Virus record (IMG/VR): IMGVR_UViG_3300040751_000875
Coordinates: 1-64,000 of that record
Length of the DNA stretch: 64,000 bases
Direction: 5' to 3' (one strand)
Source: a virus
Made by a program: the position numbers and the translations under genes. Below, piece by piece: positions 47,402-55,622 of the stretch. The notes beneath the pieces are model-generated. The model was not told the origin of the DNA. It did no database searches and worked only from the letters and a program-made list of their open reading frames with translations. Within the stretch, counting starts at the first letter, position 1. Every line of letters starts with the position of its first letter.

Positions 47402-47995
47402 TTATCTCCCTGAGTAAATCTTTCTGGAATCTGCCCATACCGTTCTAGAGCTCTTCTTCTTAAACTGTTGAATTGGTAGATATATTGCTGTTTCCCAATC
47501 CGTCATAGGCACTCTGGTTATTTGAGATTTAACGTGAGAGGCTAAATATCGTTTGAAACATGGTTCAAATTCTTTATACTTTCTTACACCTTGCAATAAG
47601 TCATATTTAAGTCTCATTAATCTGCTATCAGGTTTTAATTCTTTAGGGGCAAGTTTAAATAATTCGTTAAGTAATCTTGCACGTGCTACGGGATTTATAT
47701 AGTGTAAATTAAGACCTGTAAATCCACCCGGTGCTGGGCCTACAATAATTGTAAGAGGGAATCTATCATAATATGGTAAATCCTCTTTTGTTTTAGGGTC
47801 ATAGAAATACATACACATATCGCCAACAAGAGGCTTACTTCTCTTTTCTAAGGCAGGATCCTTAAGAATTTTAGTCCTTGAGGGTATTGCTAATTCCTTT
47901 ACCTTTTTTGAAAACCATTCTTCAGACTTAGGAGTCCTAGAACGGATTCCTGCCCTAAAAGCCGCTGCACTGATTGTATCGAATATTGATGCCAT
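47402..47995 (-). CDS. gp2-like DNA-end protector/structural protein
   Basis: 197 aa. MASIFDTISAAAFRAGI, then DMCMYFYDPKTKEDLPYYDR, FPLTIIVGPAPGGFTGLNLH and YINPVARARLLNELF: a strongly conserved block in large T4-like phages that I associate with proteins annotated gp2 (DNA end protector). Next to gp4, as T4 genes 2 and 4 are neighbours. Starts exactly at the predicted +1 of a TATAAATA promoter. Confidence 0.55.
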   Translation of the reverse strand: MASIFDTISAAAFRAGIRSRTPKSEEWFSKKVKELAIPSRTKILKDPALEKRSKPLVGDMCMYFYDPKTKEDLPYYDRFPLTIIVGPAPGGFTGLNLHYINPVARARLLNELFKLAPKELKPDSRLMRLKYDLLQGVRKYKEFEPCFKRYLASHVKSQITRVPMTDWETAIYLPIQQFKKKSSRTVWADSRKIYSGR

Positions 47996-48000
47996 ATAAC

Positions 48001-48008
48001 TATTTATA
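48001..48008 (-). promoter_or_regulatory. T4-type late promoter, leaderless, minus strand
   Basis: TATAAATA on the minus strand, five bases, then ATG at 47995; last A as -6 makes +1 the A of the ATG. Overlaps the stop region of gp4. Confidence 0.8.
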
Positions 48009-48455
48009 TTAGCCTTTAAGTAGTTTTATACCAAGATTGGATAAAGTGTCTTCGGTCCAGACCTGAAATTTCCAACCTTTGTGATCTGCATATTGCTGTG
48101 CTGCAGTCCATTTGGAAGTATTTTTGATATAAGTAGTCACCTCGTTAATATATCTTTTTGTCTTACGAGATGGCTTTTTAGGTGGTTGGGTTTCTTTTTT
48201 GGGTTTAATTTCAACCAAAATAATCTCTTTATTATCTAGTTCTACCAATAGGTCTACATAATATCTATGGAGTTTATTATCTGTTTTACATTTATAGGGT
48301 ACTACAATCTCTTCCGAATTCCATTTCTTTACTCTCGGATTTGATTCACACCATCTAAATGCTTGTCGTTCCCATAGAGAACGATAAACAACTTTATATG
48401 GATCGCCCATATACTTTGCTTTATTCTTAATTGTGTATTTCCCTTTATAAGCCAT
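48009..48455 (-). CDS. 4: Head completion nuclease-like protein gp4
   Basis: 148 aa. VVYRSLWERQAFRWCESNP, VKKWNSEEIVVPYK, RYYVDLLVEL, IILVEIKPKKE. The Glu, Asp and ExK residues form a TnsA-like PD-(D/E)XK core typical of the T4 gp4 (gp50) family, needed to finish the DNA-filled head. Complete. Driven by the minus-strand late promoter at 48483-48490. Confidence 0.85.
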   Translation of the reverse strand: MAYKGKYTIKNKAKYMGDPYKVVYRSLWERQAFRWCESNPRVKKWNSEEIVVPYKCKTDNKLHRYYVDLLVELDNKEIILVEIKPKKETQPPKKPSRKTKRYINEVTTYIKNTSKWTAAQQYADHKGWKFQVWTEDTLSNLGIKLLKG

Positions 48456-48463
48456 TATAAATA
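48456..48463 (+). promoter_or_regulatory. T4-type late promoter for gp48
   Basis: TATAAATACTCTTATATG abutting the gp4 start codon on the other strand. +1 near 48469; 34-base leader with AAGG before ATG 48503. Confidence 0.7.
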
Positions 48464-48482
48464 CTCTTATATGTTAAAATAT

Positions 48483-48490
48483 TATTTATA
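48483..48490 (-). promoter_or_regulatory. T4-type late promoter for gp4, minus strand
   Basis: TATAAATA on the minus strand; +1 near 48477; leader of 22 bases with AAGAG before ATG 48455. Its transcript start overlaps the plus-strand start at 48469. Confidence 0.7.
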
Positions 48491-48502
48491 AGGTAAATTT
48501 AC

Positions 48503-49282
48503 ATGGCCGGAGAACAAAAAACCGAGGAAAATAAGCAGACCCAAGAAACCAAAACATTTGTATTCCCCTCAAGGCTAAGAAGTGAGGTGGATGGAGGGGC
48601 TGCTCATATTAGAATTCAAACACTAGACGCAGATGGTATAGGGCCTACTGTTCACTTATATATGCCACAGGGAGTTAACGTACCCGATGCTGCAAACTTT
48701 ACTACAATGGATTTAGGACTTATAGGTGGTGCAGAAGGAGTTGCTGAAGGTAGGGCAACTGAAGCAGATGCAATTGCAAAGGCCGCTATGGCTGGTGGGT
48801 TGATAGATTTAAAGGCTGGTGGTGCAACTTTAGGATTAGGAGCGGCCGCAGGTGGAGTTACTGCACTGAGAGCAGGTATTGCATCTAATCCATATACTGA
48901 AACTCAATTTGTAAATAGTAATATTAGGTCATTTGGACTTACGTTTAAACTCGTATCTGAATCAGAAGAAGAATCTGACACAGCATTAGAAATTGAAAAC
49001 TTCTTTAGAGAAAATATGTACCCTGAGATTGCAGGTGCACAGGCATTAAAATATCCTAATAAATTTTCAATTAAATTTTTCAATGGTGGTCAGCCAAATA
49101 AATTCATGCCGACTATTGCAGAGTGTTATCTAGCTACTTTTAACACTACATATAATTCAACGGGTAATTCTTTTCACAAAGGAGGTCAGCCAGTAGAAAT
49201 TGATATGGCATGTACTTTCCAAGAAACAAGAACTCTAACGAAAGGTGATTTATATCCCGATGAAGATACAGGAGAAGAATAA
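48503..49282 (+). CDS. 48: Baseplate tail-tube cap/junction protein gp48
   Basis: 259 aa. KTFVFPSRLRSEVDGGAAHI, HLYMPQGVNVPDAANFTTMD, an Ala/Gly-rich middle, IRSFGLTFKLVSESEEESDT, ENMYPEIAGAQALKYPNKFS and TFQETRTLTKGDLYPDED. These are gp48 features of cyanophages and pelagiphages. It caps the baseplate where the tail tube starts. TAATG overlap with gp53. Confidence 0.85.
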   Translation: MAGEQKTEENKQTQETKTFVFPSRLRSEVDGGAAHIRIQTLDADGIGPTVHLYMPQGVNVPDAANFTTMDLGLIGGAEGVAEGRATEADAIAKAAMAGGLIDLKAGGATLGLGAAAGGVTALRAGIASNPYTETQFVNSNIRSFGLTFKLVSESEEESDTALEIENFFRENMYPEIAGAQALKYPNKFSIKFFNGGQPNKFMPTIAECYLATFNTTYNSTGNSFHKGGQPVEIDMACTFQETRTLTKGDLYPDEDTGEE

Positions 49283-50097
49283 TGGCCTTTTTTAGATTAT
49301 TTCCAAAGGTAGGATATGACTTAAATAATACTGGCGTATTACAAAATATTGTTAATATCTACCGATCAGTAAGACCTTTACAGGAATTTGTTGATGATAT
49401 TAGTTCTTATAAATTATATGAAATAAAAAATGGAGAAAGGCCAGATATTGTCTCTCAAAGATTATATGATTCTCCGGATTTTTATTGGACATTTTTTATT
49501 GTGAATGAATATTTACACGACGGTCTTGCATCATGGCCTATCTCACAAGAAGATTTACAGACATATATGGCCAAAGAATATAATGGATTTGCAATTACAA
49601 CAAGACCTATTATTAGAAGAAACAGTGATCAACTTATTATCGACCATGAAAATTCTTTATCAGGTAGATTTCAATTAGGAGAAACACTTACAGGTTCAGC
49701 AAATAATGCAACAGGCACAATTACAAGAAAGAATATTGATTTAAATCAATTAATTGTACAAGATTGTACAGGTACTTTTGTAGGTGACCCAGATGCAAAT
49801 CCCAATATTACAGAAACCGTAACAGGTGGCACTACAGAAGATTCAGTAGATACTTATAGAGTATTTAAATATATTGATGCTCCATATTATTATTATAGAG
49901 AGAACGATCCAGAAAAAAGAATTTCAGATAATGGAATTTTTATTGAAGGAGCTACACCCGAAAGTGATTTAAATTATGTAACCAACAGAGAATATTTAAT
50001 TAATTCTAATGATGAAAGATCAAGAATGAGAGTAATTGATCCACAATATATTGGCCAGTTTGTTGACAAGTTTGAAGAAATTATAAACAATGAGTAG
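49282..50097 (+). CDS. 53: Baseplate wedge gp53
   Basis: 271 aa. YKLYEIKNGERPDIVSQRLY, DSPDFYWTFFIVNEYLHDGL and ASWPISQEDL are the conserved gp53 N-terminal (LysM-like) block. Middle domain has LGETLTGSANNATGTI, an insertion typical of marine relatives. Joins wedges around the hub. Overlaps the hub gene by 8 bases. Confidence 0.88.
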   Translation: MAFFRLFPKVGYDLNNTGVLQNIVNIYRSVRPLQEFVDDISSYKLYEIKNGERPDIVSQRLYDSPDFYWTFFIVNEYLHDGLASWPISQEDLQTYMAKEYNGFAITTRPIIRRNSDQLIIDHENSLSGRFQLGETLTGSANNATGTITRKNIDLNQLIVQDCTGTFVGDPDANPNITETVTGGTTEDSVDTYRVFKYIDAPYYYYRENDPEKRISDNGIFIEGATPESDLNYVTNREYLINSNDERSRMRVIDPQYIGQFVDKFEEIINNE

Positions 50098-51421
50098 AAA
50101 CACTTCCAGATTATTTGGGGAAAAGTCGGTAAGTCCCTCTTCCTTTTATCTATCGAAATGCATTTTAACGACTGCAGTCCTTGGTCAAGAGATAGATATA
50201 CGAGAACTTGTAACCAACATTACCATTACTGAAAGTCTTTATATGGGATCAATTGATGCTGATCTTATAATTCTTGATGGTGTAAATTTATTGGAGTCAT
50301 TTAAAATTAATGGTGACGAAAAAATTAAAATAGAAATTAAAAGAAAGCCAATTGATAATCCAGTTAATGAAGTACATAAACATGAGTTTTATATTTCAGA
50401 AATATTAAATTATAGTAGGTCGAATCCAGGATCAGCATCATATATATTCAGATGTGTTTCACTTCATGCATATGTAAATAATTCTGTTACTATAAAGGGA
50501 TATAAGAGCGGCACTATAGGAAAGATAGTAAAAGATATTTGCAAAGATTTAGGGGTTACTACATCAGATATAAATGAAGCAACTGATAAAGTAGTAAATT
50601 GTATTATCCCTAGGTTAAGACCTCTTGCTGCAATTAAATGGTTAAATTCTAATGCATTTACTACTACTGGTGCTCCTTTTTATTTTTATGAGACCTTAAA
50701 GAATAAGGTTAAATATAAATCATTTGAAGATTTTATTGATGAAGATATTATTGCAGAATTTGAGCATAGACCCACACTTCAAAAAACAATTGGAGAAGAA
50801 GAATACTTTACTGAATCAGCAAAAAGAATCCGAAAGGTTTCATCTGAACTTAATTTGTCAAAATATATATCCACAGGCGAAGGTGCATTCGCCTCTACCA
50901 CACATTCAATTGACATTTCAACAAAGACATATAAAGAACCTAAAGAATTTGCATATAGTGGTAAGATAAAGAAAATAAACAAGAATAAACCATATCCCGA
51001 TCGAGCAGATAATACACAATATGGTGGAAGAAAAATTGATGAAATAAAAACTGGCAAAAATTATTTCATTTCGGAAAATGATTTGGCATTTGGAAATGCT
51101 AATAATTTTCACTCTCCTGTACGGGATAATATTTCTACTTCACAATCATATTTGTCAACCGAAGATACCTTAACACATGATATAACCATTAATGGTAATT
51201 TTAATTTAGAGGTTGGTAATATCATTAAGGTAAGAGTAGAAAAGACAAATATATCTGATCATAAATCTGATCCAGTAGATAAAATGCAATCGGGTAATTA
51301 TTTAATTACTTCTATTATACATGATTTTGGAGATGAATATACCCAACAATTAGAAATTAAAACGAATTCTTTTAATCCACCATTGGAAGATATATTACAA
51401 ATTGAGAAGAATACAGCATGA
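50090..51421 (+). CDS. Baseplate hub protein (gp27-like)
   Basis: 443 aa. FYLSKCILTTAVLGQEIDIR, ITITESLYMGSIDADLIILD, YIFRCVSLHAYVNN and a barrel-like C-terminus (FNLEVGNIIKVRVEKTNISD) fit the tail-hub ring fold of gp27/gpD. Sits directly before gp5, its usual partner. Sequence similarity to T4 gp27 is weak, so I name it by fold and place. ATGA overlap with gp5. Confidence 0.72.
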   Translation: MSRNTSRLFGEKSVSPSSFYLSKCILTTAVLGQEIDIRELVTNITITESLYMGSIDADLIILDGVNLLESFKINGDEKIKIEIKRKPIDNPVNEVHKHEFYISEILNYSRSNPGSASYIFRCVSLHAYVNNSVTIKGYKSGTIGKIVKDICKDLGVTTSDINEATDKVVNCIIPRLRPLAAIKWLNSNAFTTTGAPFYFYETLKNKVKYKSFEDFIDEDIIAEFEHRPTLQKTIGEEEYFTESAKRIRKVSSELNLSKYISTGEGAFASTTHSIDISTKTYKEPKEFAYSGKIKKINKNKPYPDRADNTQYGGRKIDEIKTGKNYFISENDLAFGNANNFHSPVRDNISTSQSYLSTEDTLTHDITINGNFNLEVGNIIKVRVEKTNISDHKSDPVDKMQSGNYLITSIIHDFGDEYTQQLEIKTNSFNPPLEDILQIEKNTA

Positions 51422-51909
51422 GAAAAGACGAATTTATAGGCGGACAGTTTGAGTGGTTTACTGGTATCATAAAAGATATTGATGACCCAAAAGGACTTAA
51501 TAGAGTAAAGGTTCACTGTTTAGGATTTTATGATGGTGTATCTACTAATGACTTACCATGGGCTACTGTAATGATGCCAACAACTACTGCATCTCTTAAA
51601 GGTAATGGCGGTAATCATCACTTGGAAGAAAATTCTTGGGTAGTTGGATTCTTTAGAGATGGCCCTAGTGCGCAAGACCCTATTGTTATGGGTTCTATTG
51701 CAACACAAACTGATGGTACAAAAGATTTACCATCTGAGGCGTCAGTTGATAATAAAGTATATAAATCCAAATCAGGACACTTAATAGAAATTGATAATAG
51801 TGATGGCGGAGAGAGAATTAATATTAAACATAAATCCAATTCAAGGATTACAATGAATGCAGATGGTACTATTACTATCGTTGCCTCTAATATTAAATTA
51901 AATGCGTAA
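51418..51909 (+). CDS. 5: Baseplate hub spike gp5, lysozyme-less
   Basis: 163 aa. FEWFTGIIKDIDDPKGLNRV, LPWATVMMPTTTAS, SWVVGFFRDGPSAQDPIVMG form the gp5 OB-fold. A short beta-helix start (GHLIEIDNSDGGERINI, RITMNADGTITI) follows. The lysozyme domain of T4 gp5 is absent, a common state in marine relatives. Forms the cell-puncturing spike base. TAATG overlap with the next gene. Confidence 0.87.
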   Translation: MRKDEFIGGQFEWFTGIIKDIDDPKGLNRVKVHCLGFYDGVSTNDLPWATVMMPTTTASLKGNGGNHHLEENSWVVGFFRDGPSAQDPIVMGSIATQTDGTKDLPSEASVDNKVYKSKSGHLIEIDNSDGGERINIKHKSNSRITMNADGTITIVASNIKLNA

Positions 51910-53258
51910 TGACAAGTACAACTATTACAATACCATGCGAGGGAAGTTTATTACCAAAACCTGCTGATCTGACTAATATATTTAATCAGATTACAAATTC
52001 TATTGCAACTTTAGAATTGGCAGGACTTCCTGAAGAAGCACAAAAGGTTAGAGATATATTAGATGATATAGAATCCGTCTTGGGTAATTTTCCTGTTTCT
52101 ATTTCTAAGCCAGTATTTGGTACATTAGAAATTCCAGAAGTAGAATGGGAAAAAAGAATTAATGCGATGATAGAAGAATATCATCTTTTTATTCAAACCA
52201 AATTTATGGAAATAATTAATAGTGTATTACCTATTTCTTTTGCTGTACCCGTACCACCTTTTGGAATATCAGTAGATGTTGTAAAATTATTCTCTGACCC
52301 TGCATATAAAGGTACTATTAAACAACAATTTGTGGATGAAGTAGAGACATTCTATCCCATATTACCAGATATTTATAAATCATTTGATGGTACTTATGGA
52401 TTAGAATCTGCAGATATGAAAGCAGAGGCAGTATGGGAATATGTAATGACACAATTAAATAAAGGTGCATTGGCAATTCTCCACGGAGCATTTGGTGGCC
52501 TGATAGATAAGTTTGATGAAATATGGGACGCACTTGGTTTACCTTCTCTCCCAGGGTTGACAAATTTAAATGTCCAGAGTATAATAGAAGGAAAAATAGC
52601 CTCAATTGAGGAACAAATAAAGTCTGCACCGGACGACCTAAAAGATGAATTAAGAAAACAAGCAATTGCTCAGTTGGAGTCCATTTCTATTGTAGGTTAT
52701 TCTCTTATGGATTTATTGGGTGGAGAACCTAATGACTTTGTTGAGAGTATGGAAAGAAAGATGGATAGGTTTAAACGAAGACTGAAAAACTTTGGAGAAG
52801 AATGGCCTAAATATCTTATACAAGAATGGATGCAATTAGTACAAAAATTCTTTAAGGCTATTGGACTTGGTGCTCTTATAGAATGGATTACATTTACGTT
52901 CTGCGATTTCTTAAAATTAATTGGTTTACCGAGTAGTATTACACTCAGTACTGAACAAATTATTACTGGTGTTATAGGTGCAACTGCAACCTCACTTCCG
53001 AGTTTATCTCCTGTAACAACTGTGATGATTGGAGATCCAGACAGTCCGGATATACATGAATATACAGCGTCCGAAGGTCAAACAGATTTTGTATTCCCAG
53101 GTGGTACTCCGACTCTCGTTACTGTCAATGGAGTTGCACAACATACAATAGTCGAAGAACCTTACAGCAAGACAGTACATTGGACAGTAATAAATACTAT
53201 ACTTCGACTTGATAATTCTACAAAAGAAGGCGACCAGGTTCTTATAATCCTTGAATAA
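51909..53258 (+). CDS. Baseplate-region structural protein, unknown (449 aa)
   Basis: N-terminal PCEGSLLPKPADLTNIF, a long helical region with PISFAVPVPPFGISVDVVKL and LKNFGEEWPKYLIQEWMQLV, and a C-terminal beta domain (EYTASEGQTDFVFPGG, TPTLVTVNGVAQH) of the kind attached to tail proteins. Similar genes occur between gp5 and gp25 in cyanomyophages. Presumed virion protein; role unknown. Confidence 0.68.
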   Translation: MTSTTITIPCEGSLLPKPADLTNIFNQITNSIATLELAGLPEEAQKVRDILDDIESVLGNFPVSISKPVFGTLEIPEVEWEKRINAMIEEYHLFIQTKFMEIINSVLPISFAVPVPPFGISVDVVKLFSDPAYKGTIKQQFVDEVETFYPILPDIYKSFDGTYGLESADMKAEAVWEYVMTQLNKGALAILHGAFGGLIDKFDEIWDALGLPSLPGLTNLNVQSIIEGKIASIEEQIKSAPDDLKDELRKQAIAQLESISIVGYSLMDLLGGEPNDFVESMERKMDRFKRRLKNFGEEWPKYLIQEWMQLVQKFFKAIGLGALIEWITFTFCDFLKLIGLPSSITLSTEQIITGVIGATATSLPSLSPVTTVMIGDPDSPDIHEYTASEGQTDFVFPGGTPTLVTVNGVAQHTIVEEPYSKTVHWTVINTILRLDNSTKEGDQVLIILE

Positions 53259-53263
53259 AAGTG

Positions 53264-53271
53264 TATAAATA
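53264..53271 (+). promoter_or_regulatory. T4-type late promoter, leaderless, for gp25
   Basis: GTG then TATAAATA, five bases, ATG at 53277; last A as -6 makes +1 the A of the ATG. Confidence 0.82.
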
Positions 53272-53276
53272 GTTAT

Positions 53277-53738
53277 ATGGCAACTACAGGTTCAACAAAG
53301 ATATTATCCGATAAAAGTATTATCGGTGATTTGACTAAGGCAAAAATCACTTCTCGTATTAAGGGATGGAGAGATTTAGACTTGTCTTTAAAACTACATC
53401 CCATTAGAAAGGATATTATGCCTCTAAAGGATGATAATGCAATTAAAAATGCTGTAAAGAATTTGCTTATCTCAAATTTTTATGAAAGACCTTTTAGTAA
53501 AGATAAGGGTGCAAATTTAAGAGCTCTACTCTTTGAACCTGCAGATGCAATTACTGAAATTTCTATAAAAGAAAATATTAGAAGGGTAATAAGAAAATAC
53601 GAACAGAGAGTACAGGTTAAAAATATTCGTGTATTATACATGGATGACCAAAATGCATATCGTATTACGGTAAATTTTAAAATTAAAGAACACGACACTA
53701 GACAAGATGTTGAAATCGTGTTAAGAAGGTTAAGGTAA
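53277..53738 (+). CDS. 25: Baseplate wedge gp25
   Basis: 153 aa. DLDLSLKLHPIRKDIMPLKD, IKNAVKNLLISNFYERPFSK and RALLFEPADAITEISIKENI are the gp25/GpW signature. ENIRRVIRKYEQRVQVKNIR continues the fold. Core wedge protein of contractile tails. Followed three bases later by gp6. Confidence 0.94.
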   Translation: MATTGSTKILSDKSIIGDLTKAKITSRIKGWRDLDLSLKLHPIRKDIMPLKDDNAIKNAVKNLLISNFYERPFSKDKGANLRALLFEPADAITEISIKENIRRVIRKYEQRVQVKNIRVLYMDDQNAYRITVNFKIKEHDTRQDVEIVLRRLR

Positions 53739-53741
53739 AAT

Positions 53742-55622
53742 ATGGCGAGTAATTTAAATGTAACAGAGCTAGATTTTGATCAGATTAAACAGAATCTAAA
53801 AAATTATTTAAAAACTCAATCAGAGTTTAACGGTTATGATTTTGAAGGTTCTGGTTTAAGTACCCTTCTCGATGTATTAGCATATAATACTCACTATAAT
53901 GCCGTTGCTGCTCACTTTTCTTTAAACGAGGCATTCTTGGACTCAGCACAAATTCGTGGTAATGTAGTTACAAGAGCAAAACTTTTAGGTTATGTACCAC
54001 GTTCGGTACTTGCGCCTAGAGCAAAAGTAAATGTTGTTATTGATGTTACATCAGAAGTTGGTACTTTACCTAATACGCTTACAATGAATAGAGGCACTAA
54101 ATTAAGTACTTCTGTTGCACAAGAACAATATCAATACGTAACACTACAAACACAAACTGCAACACTTATTGTTGATACTACAACAAACCCACCTACAAAA
54201 ACATATTCATTTAATAATGTGGATATTGCACAGGGGTATTATAAGTCATTAAGGTATAGAGTTGATAATGATATAGAAAACCAAAAATTTCAATTATCTG
54301 ATGAAGATGCAGATACGAGTACACTTAGAGTTCGTGTGCAAGAAAACGAAGAATCGTCCTCATTTGACATTTATACAAGATTTGAAACACTATTAAATGT
54401 GAATTCTACATCACAGGTTTATTACTTACAAGAAAATTCATCTAATTATTTTGAAATATATTTTGGAGATGGAGTTACAGGTAAGAAGCCAAATAACAAT
54501 AATATTATTACTTTGGACTATGTATATACCGAGGGTGCAGAATCAAATGGAGCAAATGTATTTACTCTTTCAGATTCTATTGGAGGATTTGGCACTTCAT
54601 CCGTCACTACCGTAACGGCAGCTGTAGGTGGTTCAGAACAAGAAACTTCCGAATCAATTAGATTTAATGCTCCTCTTACATTTACATCACAGAATAGAGC
54701 AGTTACTTCTGACGATTATAGAGCAATTATTCAAAGAGAATTTACAAATATTTCATCCATTTCATGTTGGGGCGGAGAAGATAACGATCCACCTGACTAT
54801 GGTACTGCATATATTTCTATCAAACCTATTATTGCAGAAACTTTAACACAGGCAGAAAAGGATGAAATAACGGGTACTATATTAAAGGGTAAGAACGTAG
54901 TATCTATTACTCCAGAAATTGTGGATCCAAACTATACATATTTGGAACTCGATGTGTTCTTTAAATATAACCCCAATCTTACAGATAGAACTGCAGTAGA
55001 ATTAACATCGGTTGTCAGAGATACAATTTCAGATTATAATTTTAATAACCTAAATAAGTTTGATGGTGTATTCAGACACTCTCAATTAACATCATTAATT
55101 GATAATTCGGATCCTGCAATACAAAACTCAACTGTACGTCCTTATATGTTTATGAATATTACGCCTTCTATAACTGAAGGTGCAAATAACTTTACCTTAA
55201 AATTTACCTCACCATTTTATAAGAGTGGCGCTAGTATAGATTTTATTTTATCATCAACTTCATTTAAACTGGCATATTCTTCAAGTATTGAACACTACTT
55301 TGGAGATATACCACTTGCTGGTACAGTAAACAGACAAGTAATTATTTACAAAATTGTTGATGGAGTAAATGTCACGGTGGTTAATGATGCTGGACTTATT
55401 GATCCAGATAAAGGCACAGTTACCTTAAATAATTTTACTTCATATAATACAGATCCGATTAGAATTACCATCACACCAAATTCATTGGATCTTGCACCTA
55501 AAAGAGATCAGTTAATTGCAATTGATCCACTCAGAGTTCAAATTACTCCAAGTGTTGACACGATTTCTGTTTCAGGTTCTACTGGTACAATTAATTACAC
55601 CACACCATCGAGATTAAGATAA
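53742..55622 (+). CDS. 6: Baseplate wedge gp6
   Basis: 626 aa. FNGYDFEGSGLSTLLDVLAY, NTHYNAVAAHFSLNEAFLDS and RAKLLGYVPRSVLAPRAKVN are the gp6/gpJ N-terminal block, and FTSQNRAVTSDDYRAIIQRE the middle block. A beta-rich C-terminus follows. Forms the baseplate inner ring that controls sheath contraction. TAATG overlap with gp7. Confidence 0.94.
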   Translation: MASNLNVTELDFDQIKQNLKNYLKTQSEFNGYDFEGSGLSTLLDVLAYNTHYNAVAAHFSLNEAFLDSAQIRGNVVTRAKLLGYVPRSVLAPRAKVNVVIDVTSEVGTLPNTLTMNRGTKLSTSVAQEQYQYVTLQTQTATLIVDTTTNPPTKTYSFNNVDIAQGYYKSLRYRVDNDIENQKFQLSDEDADTSTLRVRVQENEESSSFDIYTRFETLLNVNSTSQVYYLQENSSNYFEIYFGDGVTGKKPNNNNIITLDYVYTEGAESNGANVFTLSDSIGGFGTSSVTTVTAAVGGSEQETSESIRFNAPLTFTSQNRAVTSDDYRAIIQREFTNISSISCWGGEDNDPPDYGTAYISIKPIIAETLTQAEKDEITGTILKGKNVVSITPEIVDPNYTYLELDVFFKYNPNLTDRTAVELTSVVRDTISDYNFNNLNKFDGVFRHSQLTSLIDNSDPAIQNSTVRPYMFMNITPSITEGANNFTLKFTSPFYKSGASIDFILSSTSFKLAYSSSIEHYFGDIPLAGTVNRQVIIYKIVDGVNVTVVNDAGLIDPDKGTVTLNNFTSYNTDPIRITITPNSLDLAPKRDQLIAIDPLRVQITPSVDTISVSGSTGTINYTTPSRLR

